Below, in pieces: positions 1 to 11,500 of a stretch of DNA of 64,000 nucleotides. The notes under the pieces were generated by a model that saw nothing but the letters and a program-made list of their open reading frames with translations, had not been told where the DNA came from and ran no database searches. Each line of letters begins with the position of its first letter. Position 1 is the first letter of the stretch. The translations under genes were made by a program, and so were the position numbers. The DNA is from Ascidia mentula (lineage: Eukaryota > Chordata > Ascidiacea > Phlebobranchia > Ascidiidae): the NCBI GenBank assembly GCA_947561715.1, contig OX387201.1:1382001-1446000 (forward strand), written 5' to 3'.

Positions 1-1707
1 AATTTGCTCGACATAATCTTGCACTATTTTTATACAAAAATGCGTTACCTCCGGTTTACCCTCCTCACCGGGGGCGTAAAAAATCGAAAGGAAAATCATT
101 GTTGTCGATTCGCTGCACGCAAAATCAAGCTTAGCAGCCCCGAAAACGTGCAATTTGCACAATTTTTACTCCATACGGCACAGCTGTAACAACACTTCTC
201 CGCCCGACCTAAAATTATAAGTGTTTACAAAAGTGAGGACAACGCTCTGTGGCCGCGGCCCAATGTTGCATTTAGGGGCCGCCAAATTGTGGCCCGTTGA
301 CCCCGTATCGGCGCCGCCGTCTCCTGATTGTACTGATAACATTGTGTCGGGTTATTTCGTGGTCGAAGGTTTATTGTTTTTTGGCTGTTTTCACCAAAAC
401 CGACGTTTTTGATTCAACCATTTTTCGTGTTCCTTAAAACCGACGAAACCTTACCTCCCCCCTCCCCCTCTCCCTGCACTTAGAATAGAGAAAAAATACG
501 GCGATGCCGCAACATACATGCAATGCAGAAATGATTAGAAATGTTTTTGACAAACATGTCATATGTCATAACTAATTGTTTTTTCTTGTGTCATTCGCGT
601 TGTTTAACAAACAAGGTGGTCCTCAAAGCGTCTTATCACATTTTCGCAGATAAGCAGGCAATAGTACATAAGAGGCATATCGGCAACATTGACACGTCCA
701 TTAGCGGTACGCCCCTTTATCCTTCCCCCCCAATCCACCAGCTGCCAAAATACAACAATGACGTAATGTTCGAGCTCAATTATGACAGCACAACGCGACA
801 TCTTTCGACGCTGGTTTTCATTACAAAGCGTGTGTTCTATAACGCGATTCATAACGATTGGTGCGAATCCTTTGAAGATTTACGCCAACGCATGTGAATT
901 CTATTAACCGCGACTTGAACAGGAAGCGTGAGAGTTTTGGAAAGCTCTCGCGTTTCTTCGCGATTTCAAACAAACGTCGCGGTCTGTTTAACTTCTAATA
1001 GAGAGATTGATCAGCATGTTGTGATCTAACAATGGAGGTAAAGTTGGACGGGGGATGCTGGCTTAGGTGGAAAAAACTACACGAGAAAGTCAATTTTATT
1101 CGAGCGTGCAAACTTGAATACGGAGACCAAAGTTTGCATTTAATTATTATCCACCACAAGGTCATCTGACCATATTTGGCAAAGTCGCTTCGTTGCGTAA
1201 CTGTCATTGACGAGAAAATGTTGTGATATCTTGGTTGTAACGAATCCCATCACGACACAGCACGCAATGTTGTGCTCCCAATAGAACAACAGAATGCAGT
1301 TTAGAGACGCAATTGCAATGTTGATTGGGCTTTTGCATGTTTAACTTGACTTTTTGCCAGTTCTCTATTAAGGAAATCTTGTTGCTATTCCACAAAGAAC
1401 TGGATTAAAGTATTCGATTGCAACCCCCTTGTCTGTGAAACACAAGCCAGTAAGGCAATGCGTTGCAACGGACGATGTTAAGCCTTTAATTTGTCTGTCT
1501 GTCTGGCTTCGTGTTGAAAGATAAAATAGTATTTGACCGAATCTTGGAAGACGTGAAAATAGTGGTAGTTTAGTCGACAACGTTTTGTCCGAGGTAATTT
1601 CAAAAGATAAATCATGTTTTCCCCCAAAACACTTCATGTGTCTGCAATACTTCTGAACAATTGATTAAAACAGATTTGAGATATTACATATGCGCAAAAG
1701 AACCATA

Positions 1708-1790
1708 ATAATCAATGAAAGCTGGGGACAGGTGTACACAGTTCGAAACAGGGTGTACACCTGTCTGCAGCATTCATAGATTTGTGATAC
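1708..1790. repeat. Short palindromic repeat, family shared with 55139-55234
   Basis: The two halves are near-perfect inverted copies built around GACAGGTGTACAC and GTGTACACCTGTC, separated by about a dozen bases. The flanking words on each side also mirror each other (AATCAATGAAAGCTG against a degenerate reverse copy). The same arms occur in reverse orientation at 55139-55234, so this is a dispersed foldback element and not a chance palindrome. Confidence 0.6.
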
Positions 1791-1849
1791 TTATTCAACT
1801 GAGTAATGATTCTTCGACGCATAACAGGAAAATACTACTACACCAGGAA

Positions 1850-1935
1850 AATACTACTAGATTTCTATGTCACATAGGCTTATATGTGGAACAAGTTTGG
1901 AAAAAACTTTGTGACCCGGTGTAAAAGTATCTTCC
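1850..1935 (+). repeat. Solo end of a MITE-like element (family of 29161-29418)
   Basis: About 85 bases matching one terminal inverted repeat of the complete element at 29161-29418, including the words ACATAGGCTTATATGTGG and ACTTTGTGACCCGGTGTA. Only one arm is present, so this is a truncated or recombined copy. Confidence 0.6.
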
Positions 1936-1957
1936 CGCATAACACGATCCCTTTTAT

Positions 1958-2010
1958 ACTTTCAGTAATTTATGGTACACTATGTTGGACAGACTGACTG
2001 TTTAAAAACC
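1958..2010 (+). repeat. Solo end of a second MITE-like family (family of 44510-44641)
   Basis: Starts with ACTTTCAGTAATT and continues through GGACAGACTGACTG and TTTAAAAAC, matching the terminal inverted repeats of the complete copy at 44510-44641. It is preceded by TA, as expected if the family inserts at TA. It abuts the exon acceptor at 2080 by about 70 bases. Confidence 0.6.
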
Positions 2011-2080
2011 TTTTTCGTTTTATCAGGTGCTGGTTTTAGACTTGTATTTTTCGGATAATTTTATACCCCTTTGTTCATAG

Positions 2081-5000
2081 TTCCAGAACTCGTGCGCTCG
2101 ATTGTGGTGCGTGAGCCAGAACATCAGTCATGGATGCAGGACTCCCCATGTACCGTGGGCGGATGGGACGAGATGCGGAGACCGGAGCAAGAGGATGGTG
2201 AGTTGATGAGGATCATTATAAGGTGTTTAGGGAGCGGATGCTTCATTACCCTTGGGTTTTATTGATTGTGACACTTGGTTATCCTGCCCACATGGAACAT
2301 TTTACCTGTTTCAATGAAAACTGTGTGATTCCTACACAAAGGAGAAGCAGCTTGAGTTGCAAGCGATACGACAATGGTTTCTGCAGTTTTGATTTATTTA
2401 TTAATTTCAGTAAAAGTTTTTCAGAAACTTCTGCTTGAATAAATCAAGTGTTTTTTTAAAACGAAATGTGTTTTGTTAATTTTTTCACCCAAATTCTCAT
2501 ATTTTTTATTTAGCAACAATGAACTTATCTTGAATGCCAACAAATTTGTATTTTAACAGTGGTGCCAACAAGGAAAGTGCGTCCCCGAAAACCGCCAGAG
2601 GGTCCCGGTAGACGGGAGTTGGGGGGAATGGAGTCGGTTCGGAGAATGTTCCAGAACTTGCGGAGGAGGAATAAAAAGCGCCACCAGAGCCTGCGACAAT
2701 CCAAAGTATGTGTGACGTAACAATGCAACACTTGTCAAAAGTAGAATAACTCACAAAGTCCTAAACATTGACAAGAAAAGTGTCCCAATATTATCAAAAT
2801 ATTCGTTTATTAAATAAGAAAAATAATGGCTCAGATCCAGTTTGGCTGCAATACCGTGGGGCGCGATGACAGATTTCAAAATTGACTTGCTGGTAGATAA
2901 ATGGCAATTTCTAAGGAACCTTCAGGTCATCCAAAATGTCATTTCATATTCACACCTGCTGCGGAGAATTTCACTCGCCGTTACATCCTTCTTTGAAGTA
3001 AATTCACCAACACGTATTGTGTGGGAAAGGTCTTGATATATTTACAGCCCAAATGTGGCCGTGATATTAAGCACGTTTAAATCCACCTTTGCTGTCACAT
3101 TGAACATTTCTCTTTCTCTGTTCGGTTGATTAACACCTGCCCGGAAACCAAGTAGATTTCCTGAAGCATTCGATCAGCCCCAACTAACCGCATTCTCAAT
3201 CGATACCTCCCATTCATTACTCCGAACAGCGGCGTCCTTTCATGTGGCGAACAATCACACTTGTGACGTCACAAACACAATTCACCGCCAATCGACATTA
3301 TGGCGTAACGCCGCTAAGCGCTCAGCACGAATAATGACGTTGAAAAAAGCGCGGTTTTGTGGATTTCCGTTGAAACACTTCAAGTTGAAGTGATGAGTGG
3401 TCGATCTTGAGGTGGTAAAACCACTTGTCGAAAGTCTTGAGTAGATTTCGGGAAGATGTCATCGTTCAAACTGATACCACCGAGCGCCGGATTATTAAAC
3501 ACACTTTCAATTGTAAAAAATTCAAACGGAATAACGCTATATGATAATAACAATGATAATTACATTTTATAAATGGAGTCTGTTGATATGACGACAAAAT
3601 TATGTTGATTTAAATTATTGACAAAACTGCTGAATTTTGGTTTCAACTATTGTGATTTTGATGTTACGAACAATAACAGAGAAAGGTTCATAGGGTTTTT
3701 AACTGGCATTCTGGGGAGCTGTGAGTGGTTCTGGTTGGATTTTAGTCCAAGGTTCACATTGTAACTTTATTTATTTTTAGGCCTCAGTATGGAGGAAGAT
3801 ATTGCACTGGAAAACGAAAGAAGTTTCGTCCTTGCAACTTTCAGGTAAAACTGGAAAGTGACCACGTTTTTAGCTAAAACTCCTGTTTTTATTAAAAGTT
3901 AAACTGAATGAAGGTGTTTTTTGAGAACATCAACAACTTACTTTTATTTAATATTGATTGTTATATATTTATTACGTACGACCAATTCCCGTTGTAACTA
4001 AAACTAAAACAAGTTAACTTTATTTAGGAATGTCCTGACGACCGCGATTTTCGTGCCGAACAGTGCGCAGCTTACAACAACTGGGCTAGGCACCATAGAC
4101 ATCGTATACGGGGGGTGGCCCCCAACGCCAAATGGATTCCAAAATACGACGGGATTCTGTTGCAGGTAAAGTGTCACGTGTTCACAATAAACGCTAAACT
4201 ACGATCATAAGGTTACAAGCTTCAGGAAACTTTTGGATTTCTTTCACATATAACCAGCTTCACGGTGTGCGTTTATGTAGGATCGTTGCAAGCTGATCTG
4301 TCAAGTGCAGTCCGAGGATCAATACGCTGTACCCTGGTATGTTCTCAAGCCTAAAGTCATCAACGGAACTCCATGCGGACCCGATACAACTGATATTTGT
4401 GTGGAAGGAATATGTAAAGTAAGTTGTTATGTCACATAAAATACATTTTTCTTCAATGCTTCTGCTCCGTATCTGTTGTAATTTTGATATGAACAGAAAT
4501 GTAAAATTTAGAACATTTGCAACCATTGGTTGAACTTGTTCAAATCAAATTGATAGGAAATTAAATGACTTATTATGAAAAAAAAAGTTACTCCTGATGC
4601 AAGCGAAAACCTCCAGGCCAATTAGTTACATTTTTATGTTTAAAATAAAATCACCGAATACTTTTCAAAAACATCAGTTTCTACATCAACTTTCACTTGA
4701 CCTTGACAGAGAGCTGGATGCGACCACGTGCTTAATTCTCGAACGAATGTCGACGATTGTGGGGTTTGTAATGGCGACAACAGTGCGTGCAGAACGGTGC
4801 AGGGCAGTTACAATGCAGGTTACAACATTGGTTACAACCAAGTTGTGGTCATACCTGCCGGAGCCAACAACATCATCATCACACAGAGATCATACACTGG
4901 TGACCCCGACGACTACAATTACCTTGGTAAATTAAATAGTGACACAAAGTTTTATTTTAAACATTTTTCCCAATTGTTGGAATGAATCACTCGCAACAGT

Positions 5001-5588
5001 AACTTCTCTATTTGTCGTGACGTCCTCGAGCTGCTTGTGGTTGAAACCTGATCGTCACTTTTTCAGCTCTTCGTGACGCACACGGCAACTACTTGTTGAA
5101 CGGGAACCGCAGCGTGATGAAAAACAAGCACCGCATCCACCAGAGGTCGCGCGGGAGCACTAGAAAATATATTTACTTGTGTGACTACAGTGGTACGGAT
5201 CGGGTGACTGAATCTGTCAACTGCACGAACGCGATTGGAATGGACATTATTGTAGAAGTAAGAAATTGGGGTTATTCTTAACATTTTTTGGTATATGTGT
5301 AGGTAGGTTTTTAACACCAGCTCACAGGATAAACTGTTATTTAGCTTGTAAGCTTTAATGTGAAACAAAGGTTACTTTTTGGGGAAAATCGGTCTCTCTT
5401 TATAGATTATCAATAAACTTATTGCGACGTTTTCACCCCTGTAGGTTTTATCCGCTGGGGACCTAATGCCACCTCACATAAGCTACAAGTACAACGTCCC
5501 AGTGACCGACAGGCTGACGTACAGATGGGATGCAAACGGACCGTGGAGTCCATGCAGCAGGGTCTGCAACGGGAAGACGAAGGCAAAG
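2081..5588 (+). CDS. ADAMTS-like gene: disintegrin, TSR1, cysteine-rich and spacer exons
   Basis: Exons at 2081-2197, 2560-2705, 3781-3844, 4028-4165, 4281-4418, 4710-4926, 5067-5257 and 5445-5588. The first reads [17 protein letters not shown] then PWADGTRCG, the end of the disintegrin-like domain. The second starts WCQQGKCV and runs into [17 protein letters not shown], the central TSR. Exons four and five carry the cysteine-rich domain ([27 protein letters not shown]). Exon six has the typical [19 protein letters not shown] start of the spacer, whose beta-rich body continues to 5500. The last exon then opens TSR2 (WSPCSRVC). Every intron has AG acceptors and GT donors, and phases agree. Confidence 0.9.
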
Positions 5589-8500
5589 GTAAAGAACTTT
5601 TTCAACCAGCATTGTTTGTTCAAGTCGAAATTACATTGGTAAAAGCTGTTGTGGTTTTTAACCATTCTGGCTATTATCTGATTGTAATTCGATTGTGATT
5701 TCATTTTTGTTTCTGTAGATTCAGTGTGTACGATCAGACAACCAGATTGTGTCGGACAGACGATGCCAGCATATCGCCAAACCAAATTCTAATATAAGAA
5801 CTTGCAACGCCAGATGCCAACTAAAGTATGTTCCAACTAGATTAGATGGCTGTATCATATTTATAATATGTTATTCTGTATTTTTATGTAATGTATTGGT
5901 TAACCACAAAATTCACCAAATTGTAACTATTTGTGCAAAAAATGTTTGCAAATTTAGCTTAATTTTCTGATGTATTTTTAGCTGGCATCCGAAACCTTCG
6001 GATTGTTCTGTGCGTTGCGGGACTGGAATAAAAAAACTTGACTTTCAATGCCGGAAGGTAAGTCCAATTATAGTAAAAAGTAATGGTTTGGAGAATAAAT
6101 CGTGCCTTTATGCAATATTTTGCAGCACAGTAGATTGTAAAATGGGTTAAAGTTTCTTTTTACAAAATTTTGTCTTTAGGTTTCCAACATCCCGAGCAGT
6201 AGCGTTCCCAAGACGTACAGCCGCAAGGTGGAGGTAGTGAGCGACTCGATGTGCACTCAACCGAAACCACGTGGTGTGGTTGTGTGTGAAGGGGAATGTC
6301 TTGAAACCGCCTGGCAATACGGGGAGTGGAGCCAGGTAGGCGGAACAGCCGTTGTACCTAAATATCAACGTAGTTGGTGAATTGTAAAAGTTAAAGGAAA
6401 TGTGGCTAAAAAAATTAAAGAGTAGTTGTAAGGTTTTTGGTATTTAAGATATGTAATCAACTCAAACGTCCATACGACAGGAAAGAATTGGCGATACCAC
6501 CACATTATACTCATACCTCATAACATTTCAGTGTTCCCGGAGTTGTGGTGGTGGAATCCAGACAAGATCGGCAAATTGTAGCGACAGTAAAGGTCGTCAG
6601 TTGCCAGACTCCGAGTGTAATGAAAGGGACAGGTCTGCTTCGAGGACTTGCAACAACCTCGCCTGTCCACAATGGGTCGCATCCGCATTCTCACCGGTAA
6701 GTGGTGGCTTGTGGCGGAGGTTGTGGGTTCAAATCCCAGTGCCGCTAGATATTTATTATGTAAAGCATTCCGTGTTTCTGCAACAAAATGTATTACTAGT
6801 TGTCAATTTGAAAAAATATTTTTTTTTAAACCGTTAAACATACTGCCACTTTTATCAATACAGTGCATGGTGACATGTGGCACTGGCATACGACAAAGGC
6901 GTGTCTGGTGCAGTGCCAGAGGCACAGTGCGACCGGATGGCGAATGCCACAGACGAAGAAGACCATCGACAACCACGATATGCAGGGAAAGGACTTGTGC
7001 CAAATGGCAATATGAGGCCTGGGGACCTGTAAGTTATTCTCTTTTGTAACAAATGCACTTTATGCAAATGCTAACTTGTTACTGGTCTAAAGAATCATGA
7101 AAAATGATCCCCATTCTTTGAAAGAAACAGAAATAAACACGAGAATGCAAAAATAATTAATATGTTCACCGCTTGAACTGATTAGTTTATAAATTCAACA
7201 GCTTTTGTAACGTTATTCTTACTTCACAAACAGTGTTCTGTGACGTGCGGTTCCGGCACCTCTGTTCGTCTGTACAATTGCGTTGGTCCTACCGGACGCA
7301 AAGTGGATGACGACAATTGCGAAACTGCCCTCTTGCTGAAGGATACGCGCCCCTGCTTGACGTCACGAAAGTGTGACGTCACTGGCGGTATTTCAAGGAC
7401 GTACAATAACGACAATAGTCCGTCGGTTGTCATGCGAGGAATGGCGGAAAGGAATTTGTACAGAACAACCACTGGAGGTCAGTAATCTATTTTTTGCTTT
7501 GACGAAGATATTTCGACACAATGTTTTGAAAACAAGCGTCCCAAATTAAAATGACTTATAGGTTGCGAGACCGTCATAGAATCAGAAAATGTATCTCAAT
7601 GTGCATAGACATAATTTAATACGTGGACAAATCCATTAAAACACTTTTGAATTTCCAGGTTTCACAACGACTTTACTTCCGCCACCAGTACCCACCCTCG
7701 CAACGACGACGCCCCGATCAGCGCGTTCAGGTTACCGGGGCAACCGATACGAGAACGGCATGATGGTGGTAAACCGAAACCGCATGGGGGCGTCGTGGAG
7801 GACGGGATCCTGGACACCAGTAAGTAAATTGTATACCTTTAACATTGTGTCAAAACCTTTGAAATGCGAGTTTTTAGCAGCCTGAAATAAAGACCTAAAG
7901 CAAATGCGGTACGATGTAATAGTTGTCTAAAACTTGACCAAACAAACACGTGCTAAAAAGTTAAAAACTCCACACAAACGTAACTGCCATTTACATCCAT
8001 GTGCTTTTTTCAGTGTTCTGCCTCGTGTGGCATCGGCTACAGGGAAAAGTACGTCAGTTGTCGTTACCGGCTGGGATCCACGGAAGCCGATGAGTCAATA
8101 TGTGATCCTGCAGAAAGACCCGCGTCAAGGGAAAGTTGTGAACTCAGATCTTGCTTCGGGGTTTGGAGAACAGGTTCCTGGACGCAGGTAAAATGTCGAT
8201 GTTAAGTCATCAACCAACTGCAGTAAATCTTTTGTTGTTTTTCAGTTGTGTTTGCACTCTGTCATGGCCATAATTTTCTTTTAAATAAACAGTGCCGGAA
8301 ATAATTTTGGGTAGACAAAGTAAAAGTCGTTTTAATCTTCATATTCCGGTTAACCGATTTGTGTGTACACAAGGCTTAATTCAAACTTTTCTTTCAGTGT
8401 TCGAAAACTTGTGGGGAGGGAACCCGTACACGTCACGTGAGATGTGCCTACGAAGGTCTTTACTATGACGACGACCTGTATTGTCCGAACGACCCGCGTC

Positions 8501-11500
8501 CCTTGAAATGGGAAGTGTGCCAAGTTCAACCTTGCGCTACAACAGCAACATCGACAAGAACAATGCCTACAACTACTACAACAAGACCTACAACAACAAC
8601 CACTACAACAAGACCTACAACAACAACCACTACAACAAGACCTACAACAACAACAACTACAACAAGACCTACAACAACAACCACCACAACAAGACCTACA
8701 ACAACAACCACTACAACAAGATCTACAACAACAACCACATTGACAACTACATCCACGACAACAACAGCAACGGAACGTCCGACAACCACAACTCCTTCCA
8801 TTACAATAACAGCAAGAACAACAACACAACGGACAACAGAAACCTCCCCACCAGTACATGTCGACGTGATCAAATCACGCAAGTCGTATGACGCAACGAA
8901 CACTGTGGTTCGTGGAAGCGCAGAGGAAGGAGAAAGAAGATCTAACGGAAGATGGATATCTGGGACGTGGTCACATGTAAGTTTGGGATTTTTAAACATT
9001 TCTGTTTGTGTGGTTGGAACAATATTGTCGTTTCTTGTCGGCATGGTAGGTTCTTGAAACCTGAATGTAACCATGGCCTCGTAAACAAAAGATAAAAATA
9101 CAATCAAGAAGATTTAAATTGCTCACAAATAATTGTGTTGTCTTGAAATCCTGGTGTGATACAGAACACCCTAAATATTAATAAACCTCACACGGTTTTA
9201 TGTCGACAGTGTTCGTCAACGTGTGGCGGAGGTACAAGGAAGAGGGTCGTGGTGTGCCAATCGTTGTCAAACAACGCTACATGCGGAGACAGGGAAAAAC
9301 CCCTCAGCATCGAACCTTGCGAATCTGATCCCTGTCCAAGATGGAAGGTCGCTTCCTGGTCAAAGGTGAGCAATGACGTCATGACTCATGACGTAAAACA
9401 GTACGTCATTCCGGTGTTAAAGTTCATTGAGTCGATTTTAATTCTCCAATAACAATCTGTTGATTGTGACGTCACAGTGTTCTCGCTCTTGCAACGGCGG
9501 ACAGAGGAGCCGATTGGTTTTCTGCGTCATGGCTGACAATCGACACACGTACAACCACCGTTGTGACGTCATGATGAAACCTCTCGACTTGAATGTTTGC
9601 AACCAGAGATCGTGTCCAAACCACCACAGGTGGCGCAAGGGAGCTTGGGGCGCGGTACGAAAATTTGACTACGAAGTTTATGAGTCATCGTTTTTATATT
9701 GACGTGGTGGAGTGACGTAGGCAGTAGTGACGTAATTCGGGGTTAGGCTTCACCTTCGCGTGGTGAAAACCGAAAGGTTAAGGGTTCGAATCCCAGTGGT
9801 CGTTGGTTGGTAAATTGTTCACAATTTTTCTCAACTTCTTTAAACCAGCACGCTCAGTCGAAAGCACACGTGAAATATGCCATCTTTAGATTTGCACACT
9901 TATATTTTATTATCGGAACAAAACTATATGCTGTGATTTCATACAATATGATGTTCGGTGTTTTGTGCGTTTATGTTTCGTTGTGTTACATTCCATGTTT
10001 TTACTCACAATATTTATCGTACTTGAAACTTAATATAATTGTATCATAGAAACAACTACAAATGTATAGTTTGCTTATCACCACCTGGATATCTCTTGAC
10101 GCTACATGGACAGATTAAATTCTTTACCCTCTTTCAGTCGTGAACAATCATCGCAAAACCCCATAGACTTGTTGCTACCGCAAAATTTATTTGCGAAAAC
10201 TCACTGGGCAAAATACTCGCGAAAACAAATTTATAATTCTAGAAAACGAAAATGACCGCAATTGAAAATTATTTATTCTGTATGCCATTGTTTTATTACT
10301 CAACAAACATCAATGTTACGTCACAGTGCTCTGTAACGTGCGGACGAGGAGCGAAAAGAAGGCAAGTCGACTGTGTGGGTCCGGATGGAAGAGTAGTTCC
10401 AGACGCACAGTGCGCCTCCTTGCGGCGAGGAAAACCGCGCGAAGTTCGTCGATGCGTGAAGCAACGAAGGTGTCCGCGGTGGAAGGTCTCACGGTGGAGC
10501 AAGGTGAAACATTTAACCTTGAAACATGAGAAATCGTTGTACAATGTGATACGCTTTATTTTTCGCCTTTCGAAATCGTACAATAATTCGACAATGTTCC
10601 CATTATTTCGTAACAATCGAAACGCTTGTTCTTTGCAGTGTTCTTCGAGCTGTGGCGAAGGCGTCCAACGTCGACGTGTAAAATGTCGATACAAACGGAA
10701 GGTCGTCAACACAATGCTTTGTGGCGTCACAAGCAAGCCAGATCTCGTCATGAGGTGCAACGTCACTGATTGTCCGTCGTTCGAGTGGACGTTTGAGGAC
10801 TGGAGTCAGGTGGGATATTAAGTGTAGTTATTGTTTTTTAACATAAAAATATTTTAAACAGGATTGCTCTTTTGACATTAATTAACGTTTTGGGACAATC
10901 TTTGGATGTTGTTTGTTATTCGAATTTAGTAAATCTGTCTCTGTTCCCTGACAATTTATCACAATGTGTAAAAAGTTTTATTATCAAAGAATCATTCATG
11001 CAAACACAAATCCTTCCATTTGAGCAAATTATCATCGACACTATAAAGTTGATTAACAATTCTAAACCTGCAAATAAACAGTGGCCATCTGTCTGCAGCT
11101 TACACAATTCATATTATTGGCTCCACTTTGCTTATCTGCAAATAATTATTTTGTTATGATAGGGTTTGCAAAATAAACGACTAATATATGCATTATATTC
11201 CTCAAAGTTCAAAGGTTATTATGGTCAAGTTCAATCTCAATATTAAAAAAATATTTAAGTGTTCGAAATCTTGCGGGGAAGGAATTACGACTCGAAGGAT
11301 CACGTGCCGAAGAACTCCAGACATGCGATTGGTCGATCCGAGGTATTGTGACCCCGCTCAGAAGCCAGATCAACCAATCACAAGACGAGAATGCAACAGA
11401 GGGCCATGCACAGCCCGATGGAATGTCAGCCCCTGGTCAGAGGTGGGAAAGAAATCAACGATTCCTACTCATTTGGATTGAATAAATATACCAGCAATTT

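Larger units (their letters stand above)
1..2080. other. Upstream region or intron, no exon recognised
   Basis: The first recognisable coding exon of the neighbouring protease begins at 2081. The exon expected just before it, which would carry the end of the metalloprotease domain and the start of the disintegrin-like domain, is not visible here, and no HExGHxxGxxHD zinc site was found in any frame. The longest open frame, 541-897 (+), has no family resemblance I recognise and no splice context that joins it to 2081. This stretch is therefore most likely a long intron of the protease gene. It contains three repeat fragments between 1708 and 2010, listed separately. Confidence 0.5.

Noticed and set aside
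541-897. 118-residue open frame as a protease exon or separate gene
   Set aside because: No resemblance to ADAMTS metalloprotease or any family I know, no fitting splice sites, and an overlapping frame of similar size on the other strand.
2081-2200. Reading 2071-2265 as a separate short protein in its longest frame
   Set aside because: The other frame gives the conserved disintegrin-domain cysteines and splices in phase to the next exon.
8350-9107. Cys-rich and Val-rich antisense open frames
   Set aside because: They mirror the ACA-rich repeat of the Thr-rich linker exon and have no independent splice or start context.
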